Of a stretch of 64,000 bases of DNA, positions 35,154 through 46,951 are shown one piece after another. The stretch spans positions 372,001-436,000 of the forward strand of contig NZ_WSTB01000001.1 of NCBI RefSeq assembly GCF_009789235.1, given 5' to 3'. The stretch is from Flavobacterium hydrocarbonoxydans (GTDB taxonomy: Bacteria > Bacteroidota > Bacteroidia > Flavobacteriales > Flavobacteriaceae). Every line of letters begins with the position of its first letter. Within the stretch, counting starts at the first letter, position 1. The notes beneath the pieces are model-generated. The model did not search any database. It was not told the origin of the DNA and saw only the letters and a list, made by a program, of their open reading frames with translations. The position numbers and the translations under genes are program-made.

Positions 35154-35224
35154 TACCACAGAGATTCACAAAGTTTAATTTTTCCGTGTGGCTCTGCGTA
35201 AAATCTCTGTGTATCTCTGTGGTA
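35154..35224. repeat. REP-like hairpin (ACCACAGAGAT type)
   Basis: TACCACAGAGATTCACAAAG (35154-) and the inverted GTGTATCTCTGTGGTA (to 35224) form an imperfect hairpin of about 20 bp per arm between the GH9 and second esterase genes. Related in flavour to the hairpins at 42848 and 49279. It may act as a weak terminator or mRNA stabiliser. Confidence 0.6.
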
Positions 35225-35263
35225 AAATTGGCCAATACCTTGCGAATGCTTAATCTCTTTTTA

Positions 35264-37843
35264 CTATTTTTCCTTAGCCAAATCATTTACAGCATTTGCC
35301 AGAAAAACATACCAGGCACCTCCATCTATAATACATTCATTTTCTCCCCAAAAAAATGGCCAGTCATCTTTGTTTTCTAAATAATCGGGTTTTAAAAAAA
35401 TAAGTCCCGGAACTACTCCACCAGCAATTGTAGTGAAGTCCGCACGATTACCTCCGTAAGCCACTTTTTTGGATCGGTTTCCTACCGCATTCACAAAAGA
35501 CAAATTAGAATAAGGATGGCATCCCAAAATATAATTCAATCCCTGATAAACACTTTCTTTGTCCATAAGATCAGGATACGTTTGATGAATATAATAATTG
35601 GTACTTGCCCAGTTTATAACCTGCGAACTGCCTCCCCAGCCTCTCTTTACGACAGGAACACCATACGGATTTTCGGCATTTTCTTTATCCGTTTTCACTT
35701 TATATTTAATGACATAAGCACGTAATTTTACTTTATAATCATCATCCATTGCTGGTAATGCCAAGAGCGCAGGATTCATATTAAATTCTAAGTTTTCATC
35801 CAGTAATTTCCATATTTTATCTAAAAAACTCTTTTTATATTGCTCTTCTTTGGTACTCAGAAACAGTTGTAGTGTTGCAATCATATCGCTTCCTTTTCCC
35901 CATCTCGACATTGGGCTGTTATCCGGTTTTGCTTTTTTTTCTATTTCGATTGCTTCGTTGGTTAATTTTACGGCCAAAGCTAAACTTTTAGCAGAAAGTT
36001 CGTCATTATATCCTTTTAAAGCCCTGCTTGCTGAAGCTAATGCGCCTGCGGTTCTGTAATCAAGAAATGAACTACGATTGGTAAATGCCCATCTGTCATC
36101 GCGCGTACCACTGGAAACACCATTAGATTCATAAGGTTTTAGAGCCGGATTATACGGAAGATTATCGGTTTCTGTAGCAGCATCGCCCAAATGATGATAC
36201 TGATGTAGATTGGGTACCACAATGCCTCTAACCGGATGACCAATATTTTCAACTTGTGCTACAAGGTTTAAAACCCCATGCTCAATTTGCTGCAATAAAT
36301 CGGGTTGTCCATCAGGGCGGTGAATATCGACAAACTGTGTTTTTTGATCAATATAAGTTTCGTCTCTGGTTACTTTAAATGCTTCCCAGGATTCCACAAA
36401 ACTATTGATGACACTCACGTGCGAAAAAGTTTGTATATCAAAATCGCCTGCATCAAACCAGCCACCTACAGACATTCCGGGAATACGCTCCAATGGCTTG
36501 TACTTGGTATCTGTAGTAGGGCCTTGCTTATAGCCATCAAAGTGTTCATGATTTAAGGGTGCCTGAAGACAATCGTCTAAAAATGGTTTTCCATGCCAAA
36601 CCCGATAGGCCTCATTTACCTCCATGTGATCCATCTGAACAGGAAACCATACGTCCATCGTAGGATGCCAAATCTTTGAATAAACATCATCTTCAATCTG
36701 AAAAGTATTTGTTTTCTGATCTCCATATTGAATATAATACAACCCTTTTTCTTTTACTGCACTAAAATCAAATTGGGCATAATTATACCTAAGATAATTC
36801 CCCCAAACCTTCACTGTTGTTTTTAGCTTTTCAACAAATTTCCCGTCCGCACTAAGTTTAAAAACCGATGCTTCATTTAATACTGTATCATTTTTATCAA
36901 GTTCTATAACAGCTACTTTCTTCTGGTCTGGCATATACCCCACCTGCGAAAATCCTATTACTGGTTCTCTTTTCCAATTGGGTATCGCATTCGGCTCAAC
37001 ATACCAGCTCATTACTTTTCCTTTTTTGTTTGAAGGAAGAATACTGCGCGCTATAAACCAGCCATTCTGTCCCAGGTTTCTTCCATCAAAAAGCATTACA
37101 TCCAAATCATCAGACTGAATTTTGACAGTACGTTCCGGATTTTCGGGAGCAAAAATGAAATTCTTACCCGATTCTAAAGGAAGTGTGGCTATAAATTCAT
37201 TTCTTCCACGATCATCAAATGTGGTATGTCCGGCAAACTGTGGAATTTTTTCAGTTAAAGGTCTAATTTCGGTATTGCTTGCAGGATATCTGGGAAATGT
37301 TCCTGCTTTTCCATCTACTAAATAATTACTCTCAACATAAGAAGTAGGTATAAATTCCATATTGAATCCTGCTTTTCCTTCTAATGCTTTTGGAATAGGT
37401 TTATCTAATACAACATCAATTACAAATCCTTTTCCTTTTGGTTTTACTATAACTTTAGAATCAAAATTAAATTCCTCATATCGTAGTGCAACTTCAATAG
37501 TATTATTTGCCTTGTCCACTTTTCGGCTCATCATTTTCGGAATTAAATCCCATTGTTCAGGGGTATTCTGAAGTCGTATTGCTCCGCCCGTCACCGTTCT
37601 GACACCATGATGAATCAATTCTATTCCGGCTGTTTTTTCGTCAAAAAACATTCCGTTGTATTCATTGTTAAAAACCCATACATTCAGTCCCGGAGTTTCG
37701 AAATATTCTTTTTCGTTTAATACTAAATTCTGAGAAAAGGAACCATATGACAGGCTAAAAAAGCAAATAAATAATATTACTTTTTTTACTGAATTTATTT
37801 TTAAACTGAAAAAAACTTTTGAAACGTTACAAAGTTTACGCAT
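35264..37843 (-). CDS. GH9 glycoside hydrolase with N-terminal CelD-like Ig domain
   Basis: 859 residues. Signal peptide ends at GSFSQ. A long beta-rich N-terminal region is followed by a CelD_N Ig-like domain (about 300-385: VIGFSQVGYMPDQKKVAVIEL ... GLYYIQYGDQKTNTFQI). The (alpha/alpha)6 GH9 barrel comes next: GGWFDAGDFDIQTFSHV with the catalytic-base aspartates, GWGGSSQVINW, LGCHPYSNLSFVNAVGNRS and the C-terminal GENECIIDGGAWYVFLANA with the catalytic Glu. GH9 enzymes attack beta-1,4-glucans, xyloglucan or mixed-linkage glucan; the substrate here is not certain. Located between two esterases, so it acts on a complex hemicellulose. Confidence 0.9.
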   Translation of the reverse strand: MRKLCNVSKVFFSLKINSVKKVILFICFFSLSYGSFSQNLVLNEKEYFETPGLNVWVFNNEYNGMFFDEKTAGIELIHHGVRTVTGGAIRLQNTPEQWDLIPKMMSRKVDKANNTIEVALRYEEFNFDSKVIVKPKGKGFVIDVVLDKPIPKALEGKAGFNMEFIPTSYVESNYLVDGKAGTFPRYPASNTEIRPLTEKIPQFAGHTTFDDRGRNEFIATLPLESGKNFIFAPENPERTVKIQSDDLDVMLFDGRNLGQNGWFIARSILPSNKKGKVMSWYVEPNAIPNWKREPVIGFSQVGYMPDQKKVAVIELDKNDTVLNEASVFKLSADGKFVEKLKTTVKVWGNYLRYNYAQFDFSAVKEKGLYYIQYGDQKTNTFQIEDDVYSKIWHPTMDVWFPVQMDHMEVNEAYRVWHGKPFLDDCLQAPLNHEHFDGYKQGPTTDTKYKPLERIPGMSVGGWFDAGDFDIQTFSHVSVINSFVESWEAFKVTRDETYIDQKTQFVDIHRPDGQPDLLQQIEHGVLNLVAQVENIGHPVRGIVVPNLHQYHHLGDAATETDNLPYNPALKPYESNGVSSGTRDDRWAFTNRSSFLDYRTAGALASASRALKGYNDELSAKSLALAVKLTNEAIEIEKKAKPDNSPMSRWGKGSDMIATLQLFLSTKEEQYKKSFLDKIWKLLDENLEFNMNPALLALPAMDDDYKVKLRAYVIKYKVKTDKENAENPYGVPVVKRGWGGSSQVINWASTNYYIHQTYPDLMDKESVYQGLNYILGCHPYSNLSFVNAVGNRSKKVAYGGNRADFTTIAGGVVPGLIFLKPDYLENKDDWPFFWGENECIIDGGAWYVFLANAVNDLAKEK

Positions 37844-37881
37844 AATTTAGATTTTAATTTATCAACCCAAACAGCTGGTTT

Positions 37882-37931
37882 TTGCTGATGAATTTTGCTG
37901 TACTGTTTACTGTCAGCTCCGTCATCAGCAA
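37882..37931. repeat. Small inverted repeat between esterase and GH9 genes
   Basis: TTGCTGATG (37882-37890) and CATCAGCAA (37923-37931), 9 bp each with a 32-nt loop, in the 133-bp gap. Function unknown. Confidence 0.35.
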
Positions 37932-37976
37932 TTGGTATTGTACGTGTTCAGATCAATGGTTAGTACTTTTGAAACC

Positions 37977-40419
<2,443 letters not shown>

Positions 40420-40442
40420 ATTTTTTCTTTTTTTTTAAAATT

Positions 40443-42002
40443 TTAATATTTAATGTGAAACCAATCAAAATCAACATATCCACTTGTGTTTTTTGTCGCA
40501 TAATTGAATAATCCAAAACGATATCCCATAAAATGCGGAAGAGTATATTTCATTTTTAAAGTTTTGCCTATCGTGTTCCAAACTTTTCCATCTAAACTAT
40601 AGAAGAAATTTGCTTCGTCTTTTTTATTGGTAAAATCACAATCAATTTTGAAATAAACCTGATTTTGTTCTAAAGGAATCTGCTGTACTTCTACAGCTAT
40701 ATCTTTTTCCGTATGAACCATTACTACTGATTTTTTGTCCTTTTCCATTTTCACGCCTACCCAACCATATTCTTTTTGTAAAGCTGCTAATCCGGCAAAA
40801 TCGCCTTCTTTCATTTTAGAAATATCCAGAGCTACAGAAGCTGAGCTCGTTGGACCTATAGTGCGTTGTGTAAGGGTATTTCTGGCTAAAAGAAAATCAG
40901 TGTCAATTCTTCCGGTTTTAAGACGCAGGAATCCTTTTCTTTCTTTTAAAGACCAAAGAGTATTTTCCGGATTATGGTTCCATTGCCACACTAAGGGTAA
41001 AGCCTGTTCTCCTTTTTTGCGATTGAATTCATCCGAAGCAACCAAATTAGGAATTAATCCTTCGCTTGGCGGCAAATCTAACGTTTCCGGAACTTTTCCG
41101 TTCTCTCCCAATATGGGCCAACCGTCTCGCCATGTTACAGGAACTAAATACGGAATTCTGCCCACAGCTCCATAATCACGAAAAAGATAGGAAAACCAGC
41201 GTCCATCCGGAGTATCGATAAGTCCTCCCTGAGCAACGCCCAAATCCTGCAGGCCAATTTTTCCTTCCCAGGGACCATCGATACTATCTGCCCTGTGTAT
41301 GATAACAGTTCGCATTCCGTCTTTGGGCCAGCAAATATTAAACAAATAATATTTTCCTTTAATTTTGAATAATTGAGAACCTTCGGCACCTAACATGATA
41401 TTATTTCCGGCTGGTGCACTGGCGTTCTCTATGAGGACTTTCTCCGGAACTTCTGTTTTAACTCCCGTAAGTGCTTCATTTAGTTCTACTATTTTGATTT
41501 TACCGGCACCATAGACTAAATAAGCCTTTCCATCATCATCAAAAAACAGCGAATGATCGTGATAGGATGGCTTAAAAGAAACCTTTTCCCAATTTCCTTT
41601 TTCGATATCTTTTGTTTTAAAAATATAGGTCTCTCCAGTTGTTTGAGCAAAAGTGGTGACATAATACATCCCGTTGTGAAAACGCAAACTACTCGCCCAT
41701 GAACCTCTTCCGTATGTGCTTTTTCCTTCCGTCAGATTTAATTCAGGCATATCTGCCAATGTATCGTAGGCATAATTAATGAGTTTCCAGTTTACCAAAT
41801 CTGTCGATTTCATAATTGGAACACCAGGATTCATGTGCATGGTGGTACTGCTCATATAATAATTCTGACCTACTCTGATGATAGCCATATCAGGAACATC
41901 AGCAAAAATTAACGGATTTTGAGCTTTTTTTTCCTGTGCAAAAAGTACCATTTGCGTAACTAAAATTAAAAAAGCGAAAATGTGATGAACTCTTCTTTTC
42001 AT
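40443..42002 (-). CDS. GH43 beta-xylosidase / arabinofuranosidase-like (subfamily 12-like)
   Basis: 519 residues. Signal peptide ends at VLFAQ. Five-bladed beta-propeller with the catalytic Asp in FADVPDMAIIR, the pKa-modulating Asp in YHDHSLFFDDDGKAYLVYG, and the acid Glu in MLGAEGSQLFKIKGKYYLF. From about 330 a C-terminal beta-sandwich (LWSLKERKGFLRLKTG ... GYVDFDWFHI) of the kind found in xylosidases. First gene of the hemicellulose operon, behind the promoter at 42303-42332 and a leader of about 295 nt. Exact substrate (xylose or arabinose ends) is uncertain. Confidence 0.9.
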   Translation of the reverse strand: MKRRVHHIFAFLILVTQMVLFAQEKKAQNPLIFADVPDMAIIRVGQNYYMSSTTMHMNPGVPIMKSTDLVNWKLINYAYDTLADMPELNLTEGKSTYGRGSWASSLRFHNGMYYVTTFAQTTGETYIFKTKDIEKGNWEKVSFKPSYHDHSLFFDDDGKAYLVYGAGKIKIVELNEALTGVKTEVPEKVLIENASAPAGNNIMLGAEGSQLFKIKGKYYLFNICWPKDGMRTVIIHRADSIDGPWEGKIGLQDLGVAQGGLIDTPDGRWFSYLFRDYGAVGRIPYLVPVTWRDGWPILGENGKVPETLDLPPSEGLIPNLVASDEFNRKKGEQALPLVWQWNHNPENTLWSLKERKGFLRLKTGRIDTDFLLARNTLTQRTIGPTSSASVALDISKMKEGDFAGLAALQKEYGWVGVKMEKDKKSVVMVHTEKDIAVEVQQIPLEQNQVYFKIDCDFTNKKDEANFFYSLDGKVWNTIGKTLKMKYTLPHFMGYRFGLFNYATKNTSGYVDFDWFHIKY

Positions 42003-42171
42003 ACTTTGGTTTGTTGTAATTATTGGGGACTATTTATAAATTGATTCTAATTCACTAAAATTCAACTTTTATCAATCCGACTTTTTAGCGTTACTTTTTT
42101 GCTATTATTGCAAATTGTTTCCGGTTCAGAAATTATACTTTAATAATTAAATTTTGTTTATGGAGTAACTA

Positions 42172-42203
42172 AAAAGCCAAAAGAGATTAAGCTTTCGGCT
42201 TTT
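42172..42203. terminator. Hairpin in the leader of the GH43 operon
   Basis: AAAAGCC and GGCTTTT arms with an inner AAAG/CTTT pair, flanked by A and T runs. It lies between the candidate promoter and the GH43 start, so it could act as a conditional terminator in the leader. No ligand-binding fold was recognised. Confidence 0.4.
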
Positions 42204-42302
42204 AATTAAAAAAACTAACACTTAAACTTAATTAAAGACTCAAAATCTTATTACATTTTAATTGTGGGGCAATTTCTTAAAATTTAATAAGTGTAATTAT
42301 TA

Positions 42303-42332
42303 CAAATATAAATAAAAATCAGAAGCACACAA
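42303..42332 (-). promoter_or_regulatory. Promoter of the hemicellulose operon
   Basis: On the minus strand TTG, 19 nt, TATATTTG: an exact match to the Bacteroidota -33/-7 consensus with good spacing. Transcription would start near 42297. Confidence 0.6.
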
Positions 42333-42577
42333 CCGGTTGCTTTTAAATATTTTATTAATTATTAAAAAATACTACTTTAAAAAAACATTTACTATTTAAA
42401 AAATACTATTTGAATGAATATTCAATATTTACTTGAAGCGTTTGAGGTGAAAAATTATAAAATTAAAAGGGTTAATTCTATTTTATTAGAAAACTCATAA
42501 AAGTGAAAAAAAATGAAATTTAAAGTAAAAATACACTAAATCTATACTATTCAAGAGTTTGCTTTTAAAAGAAAACA

Positions 42578-42772
42578 AACCCATTGTGTTTAATTAATAA
42601 AAATTTAATTAAACACATAGAAAACATAGATTTTATGATTTTGAAAAAAAAGTAAATCAAAAAGAAACTCGTTTCTTCACACATAGCTATGTGTTTTTAT
42701 ACAAGTGAAACGCCTTTTTTGACTTCAATAAGCTATGTTTCTATGTGTTAAAATAATTTCACCCAACGGGTT
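42578..42772. repeat. MITE-like palindromic repeat, copy 1 (about 195 bp)
   Basis: Homologous over its whole length with 61365-61570. The ends are inverted (AACCCATTGTGTTTAATTAAT against AACCCGTTGGGTGAAATTATT read from the other side). AACACATAG near the left pairs with CTATGTGTT near the right, and CGTTTC with GAAACG further in. The whole unit can therefore fold as one long hairpin. The tip is the perfect palindrome ACACATAG-CTATGTGT (42679-42694). Confidence 0.8.
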
Positions 42773-42847
42773 AAAACAAACTATTATGTATTTAAAAGTC
42801 CAAAGTCTGAATTTAGCAGCCTGAAAGCCTGCAAGCTTAGTGTTTTA

Positions 42848-42901
42848 TTAACCACAAATTTACACAAATTAATTTGCGGGAATTTGTGTAATTTGTGGCA
42901 A
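42848..42901. repeat. REP-like hairpin (ACCACAAATT type)
   Basis: CCACAAATTTACACAAATT (42852-42870) pairs with AATTTGTGTAATTTGTGG (42881-) around a 10-nt loop with a single-base bulge. Downstream of the DUF255 gene on the minus strand. Confidence 0.7.
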
Positions 42902-43017
42902 AATATTTTTAATAGTTGAAAGCCAAATACACTAAAGTACAAAGTTTTAACTATTTCAAAAACCAATAAAAAAGCAGTCAATACACAACTGATTGTTTAT
43001 AATCTAAAAAAAAAGTC

Positions 43018-45132
43018 TTACAAGCCGTTTTTTATTTTGTTAACTGCCACAACAACCTCTTTTTCAGGCATTTTACAGGCGTTATTAACGCAAATATAAA
43101 TATAGGTTTCATTGTCAACAAAACGATTTTCCAAAATAGGAAGTTTACTTTCTTTTGTCGCTCCAGAGGTCAGAATGTTCGGCAAATAGTAACTTTGCAG
43201 CTGACTCGTTTTTGCAAGAGCCTCTTTTCCAGAAATGGCAACTTCAAAATAATCATCGGTATAATTAAGCATTAAATTCAGCCAGTTGTAATATTCTATT
43301 GGTGATTGCAAGGCATCTGCTTTTACATTGTTCAACATTTTTTGAGCAATTTTGGCATAGCTTTCATTTGAATAATAATGTCCTAACAAAAATAAATTAT
43401 GCGCCATAATCGAATTCGAACCCGGAATGACATTGTCTGTAATTTCCATTTTTCTGGCGATTAAATTAGCCGAAGTATTCGATGTAAAATAAAATAAATT
43501 AGATTTTTTATCCCAAAAATGATTCAGCGTATAAGCTGTTAACTCTTTGGCTTTGTTGAGCCATTTTTCGTCAAGTGTCATTTGATATACTGCAATAAAC
43601 GCATCTATAACAGTTGCATAATCTTCAGAAAAACCAGCAATACTGCTCTTTCCTTCTTTATAACTGTGATATAAACTTCCGTCTTTTTGAAGCTGATTGG
43701 TCAGAATAAAATTTGCATTTTTCAAAGCAATTTCTTTATAATGCGGATTTTTGAATGCACGATAGGCACTTACATAACCCTTTATCATCAGGGCATTCCA
43801 TGACGTTAGGGTTTTATCGTCTAAATGAGGTCTTGGTCTTTTATTTCTAGCTTTCAAAAGAATTTGCTTCCAGCTTTTCACTTTAGCATCTAAAGCGGTT
43901 AAAGTCATTTTGTTTTGAAGCGCAAAGTCTTTATCTGATTGCGTTTTATATAAAACATAGTTTCCGTTTTCCCATAAACCTATTTCATTGATATTAAAAT
44001 AATCCTGAAAAAGACGAAAATCAGATTTTAATAACGATTGCAGCTCTTCTTTTTCCCAAACATAATACGTACCTTCTTCGAGTTTTTTTGCTTTATTTTT
44101 ACTATCGGCATCCAAAGAAGAATAAAAGGCACCATTAGCAGCCATCAGTTCATTTTCTACAAAACTGAGTGTTTCTACCACTGTTTTTTTATACAGTTCG
44201 TTTTTGGTTGCCAAATACGCATCAGCATACAAACTCACTAATTGCGCATTGTCGTAAAGCATTTTTTCGAAATGAGGAATGTGCCATTTTGCATCTACTG
44301 TATATCTCGAAAAACCACCACCAATAGGGTCGTAAATTCCGCCATTGGCCATATTGGTCAGTGTGGTCTGCACATAGTCCTGCATCGTTTTATCCTTGTT
44401 TTGAATACTGTAACGAAGTAGAAAATTAAGGGATTTTGGCATAGGAAATTTGGTTTCGCCTACTAAGCCGCCTTCTTTAAAATCCCATTGGTTTTGCCAT
44501 AATTTTACGCCCTCATGAAGTTCCGAATTTTTAAAATCGGCCTCACTATTATTGACTGTAACCAACTGCGATTTCCGAATTCCTTTTACCAATTCATCGG
44601 CATATTCGCTGGCTTTTTTGGGATTGTTCTTATAGAGAGTAGAGAGTTCAGTTAACGCTTTTGTCCATTCCTCTTTGGTAAAATAAGTACCTCCAAAAAT
44701 AGGACGCCCATCAGGAAGCGCAATGCAGTTTAACGGCCATCCACCTTTTCCTGTCATCATTTGCACGGCATCCATATAAATCTGGTCAATATCCGGACGC
44801 TCTTCCCGATCTACTTTTATACTGATAAAGTTATCATTCATTAATTTGGCAACCGAATCGTTTTCAAAACTTTCTTCTTCCATGACATGGCACCAATGGC
44901 AGGCAGAATAGCCCACAGAAATAATAATAAGTTTGTTTTCAGCTTTTGCCTTATCTAAGGTTTCCTGATTCCAGGCTTTCCAATCTACAGGATTATGCGC
45001 ATGCTGCAAAAGATACGGACTTGTTGCGTTAATTAAATCATTAGTATATTTGTGATATTCATTCTTATCCTGTTTTTTATTACAGCTTACACACAAAAAT
45101 AAAATGATTAATAATCGATAAATAATACGCAT
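43018..45132 (-). CDS. DUF255 thioredoxin-fold lipoprotein (YyaL/SPATA20 family)
   Basis: 704 residues. Lipobox FLCVSC. N-terminal thioredoxin-like domain (about 40-170) with [19 protein letters not shown] and CHWC in [16 protein letters not shown] long (alpha/alpha)6 barrel-like domain of the glycosidase/epimerase fold follows ([61 protein letters not shown]). The family is widespread and its reaction is not established. Its own promoter candidate lies upstream at 45247-45279, so it is probably independent of the flanking carbohydrate operons. Confidence 0.92.
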   Translation of the reverse strand: MRIIYRLLIILFLCVSCNKKQDKNEYHKYTNDLINATSPYLLQHAHNPVDWKAWNQETLDKAKAENKLIIISVGYSACHWCHVMEEESFENDSVAKLMNDNFISIKVDREERPDIDQIYMDAVQMMTGKGGWPLNCIALPDGRPIFGGTYFTKEEWTKALTELSTLYKNNPKKASEYADELVKGIRKSQLVTVNNSEADFKNSELHEGVKLWQNQWDFKEGGLVGETKFPMPKSLNFLLRYSIQNKDKTMQDYVQTTLTNMANGGIYDPIGGGFSRYTVDAKWHIPHFEKMLYDNAQLVSLYADAYLATKNELYKKTVVETLSFVENELMAANGAFYSSLDADSKNKAKKLEEGTYYVWEKEELQSLLKSDFRLFQDYFNINEIGLWENGNYVLYKTQSDKDFALQNKMTLTALDAKVKSWKQILLKARNKRPRPHLDDKTLTSWNALMIKGYVSAYRAFKNPHYKEIALKNANFILTNQLQKDGSLYHSYKEGKSSIAGFSEDYATVIDAFIAVYQMTLDEKWLNKAKELTAYTLNHFWDKKSNLFYFTSNTSANLIARKMEITDNVIPGSNSIMAHNLFLLGHYYSNESYAKIAQKMLNNVKADALQSPIEYYNWLNLMLNYTDDYFEVAISGKEALAKTSQLQSYYLPNILTSGATKESKLPILENRFVDNETYIYICVNNACKMPEKEVVVAVNKIKNGL

Positions 45133-45246
45133 AATGATAAAATGAAATGTGAAAAAAACGGATGGAATTTTTGAATTATATTTAAAAAATCATACGCTAA
45201 AATAACAATTTATATTTAATAGATTTAATACAATTAAATTATGCTT

Positions 45247-45279
45247 CAAATCTACCATTAAAGGCTTCAAAAGTGACAA
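45247..45279 (-). promoter_or_regulatory. Candidate promoter of the DUF255 gene
   Basis: TTG (45279-45277), 22 nt, TAGATTTG (45254-45247) on the minus strand, about 115 nt before the start codon. Confidence 0.5.
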
Positions 45280-45421
45280 TCATATTTCAACTTTCAAGTT
45301 AATTTTACTATTCACATTTAATAAAAAATTTAAAAAAGAAGTGTTCGTTTTGGATAAATAGCTTTCTAATAATTTTACCAACACTTTGCATAAGAACTCT
45401 AAAAAAGCAATTCGTATATCT

Positions 45422-46888
45422 ATGAGTAATACATCGCAAAAGCTTTCTGTGCTGGAAAAAATAGGCTATGGTTTAGGTGATTTCGCAGCAAATTTGATTT
45501 TTCAGACCTTGCTGACTTTTTTAGCTTTTTTTTATACAGATGTTTATAAAATTCCGGCCGGGACTGCAAGTGTTATTATCTTTATTGGAGGTTTTGTGGG
45601 AGCTTTTTTTAATATCTTTATGGGAATTATTGCTGATCGTACGCATACCCGATGGGGCAAATTCAGACCCTGGATTTTATGGACAGCATTACCCTTTGGA
45701 ATTGCTTCAATTCTTTCTTTTCTAACTCCGGATTTTGGAGAAAAAGGCAAAATAATCTACACCCTGTTGACCTATTTTTTTTTAGTACTGATTTATTCTG
45801 CAAACAATTTGCCTTATGTAGCGTTAAGCGGTGTTTTGACAGGTGATATGAAAGAAAGAAATAGTCTTTCCTCCTATCGCTTTGTAGCCGTTATGATTGC
45901 CCAATTTATAATTCAGTCGCTTTTATTGCCGTTGGTTTTAATTTTAGGAAACGGAGATAAAGCTGTTGGTTTTAAAAATACGATGATCTTATTTGCTATC
46001 ATAGGGGTGGTTTGTTTATTAATTGCTTTTTTTACTACCAAAGAAAGAATCCTGCCCGCAAAAAATCAGGAATCTTCTGTGAAACAGGATTTTATAGATT
46101 TGTCTAAAAACGGTCCCTGGCTGGTTATGGTACTGGTAACCATACTGGTATTTGTAACCTTGTCACTAAAAGGCGGTATGTATGTTTTTTATTTTAAATA
46201 CTACTTAGACCCGGTGGCACAAACTGTTTTTCTGAATGATATTGGTTTTACTGCTTTTACAGAAAAACTGAATAACTCACTGATTTCAATGGGATTAGTT
46301 GATTTTCAGTGGCCAAAAGATGTTCCTACTTCTGCCTTTAGTCTTTTTAATGCAGGAGGTATTCTTTTTATGATTTTTGGAATTATATTCTCAAAATCAC
46401 TCGCAGATTACTTTGGAAAAAGAAATATTTACATCACTTTTATATTTTTATCTGCTGTGAGCTTACTGCTTTTTAATTTATACAGCAGAACAGCTATTAC
46501 AATTGTGTTTTTGACACAGTTACTTCATGGTTTTATTTACGGCGTTACCATTCCGTTATTATGGGCTATGATTGCGGATGTGGCGGATTACAGCGAATGG
46601 AAAAACCACCGAAGAGCAACCGCTACCGTTTTTTCGGCAATGCTTGTGGGACTTAAAATAGGAATCAGTATTGGAGGAGCTTTGGGTGCTGCTTTTTTAT
46701 CTAAATATGGTTATGTAGCCGAAGAAGCTAATCAGGTTCCAGCTGCCGTAGAAGGCATCAAACTATCGGTAAGTATCTATCCGGGGTTTATATTTATTAT
46801 AAGTGCCGTCCTATTGTGTTTTTATGTTATAGATAAAAAAATGGAAATTCAGATTGAAAATGATTTGAAAGAAAGAAGAGAAAATTAA
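45422..46888 (+). CDS. GPH-family sugar:cation symporter (MFS_2, XynP/MelB-like)
   Basis: 488 residues from MSNTSQKLSVLEKIGYGLGDFAANLIFQ; an earlier TTG adds 12 residues and is less likely. About twelve membrane helices. GPH hallmarks: GYGLGDFAANLIF at the start, D-R-T-x-TRWGKFRPWIL after helix 2, and MIADVADYSEWKNHRRATATVFS in the C-terminal half. GPH carriers move glycosides, pentosides or hexuronides with Na+ or H+. Divergent from DUF255 and convergent with GH3; likely substrates are xylooligosaccharides from the GH43/GH8 cluster or glucosides from GH3. Substrate not determined. Confidence 0.9.
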   Translation: MSNTSQKLSVLEKIGYGLGDFAANLIFQTLLTFLAFFYTDVYKIPAGTASVIIFIGGFVGAFFNIFMGIIADRTHTRWGKFRPWILWTALPFGIASILSFLTPDFGEKGKIIYTLLTYFFLVLIYSANNLPYVALSGVLTGDMKERNSLSSYRFVAVMIAQFIIQSLLLPLVLILGNGDKAVGFKNTMILFAIIGVVCLLIAFFTTKERILPAKNQESSVKQDFIDLSKNGPWLVMVLVTILVFVTLSLKGGMYVFYFKYYLDPVAQTVFLNDIGFTAFTEKLNNSLISMGLVDFQWPKDVPTSAFSLFNAGGILFMIFGIIFSKSLADYFGKRNIYITFIFLSAVSLLLFNLYSRTAITIVFLTQLLHGFIYGVTIPLLWAMIADVADYSEWKNHRRATATVFSAMLVGLKIGISIGGALGAAFLSKYGYVAEEANQVPAAVEGIKLSVSIYPGFIFIISAVLLCFYVIDKKMEIQIENDLKERREN

Positions 46889-46933
46889 AACACGATAATC
46901 TTATAGAATACCCTTTTTTAATTTTCTCTTCTT
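46873..46933. terminator. Bidirectional terminator between symporter and GH3 genes
   Basis: Perfect 18-bp arms AAGAAGAGAAAATTAAAA (46873-46890) and its inverse (46916-46933) with a 25-nt loop. The left arm includes the last codons and stop of the symporter. Lies 19 bp before the stop of the convergent GH3 gene. Confidence 0.85.
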
Positions 46934-46951
46934 AAATTTTCTCAATTCCAA

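Larger units (their letters stand above)
42333..43017. other. Non-coding remainder of a 1-kb gap
   Basis: No gene. Holds the MITE-like repeat (42578-42772) and a REP-like hairpin (42848-42901). The rest is simple A/T-rich sequence. Confidence 0.5.
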
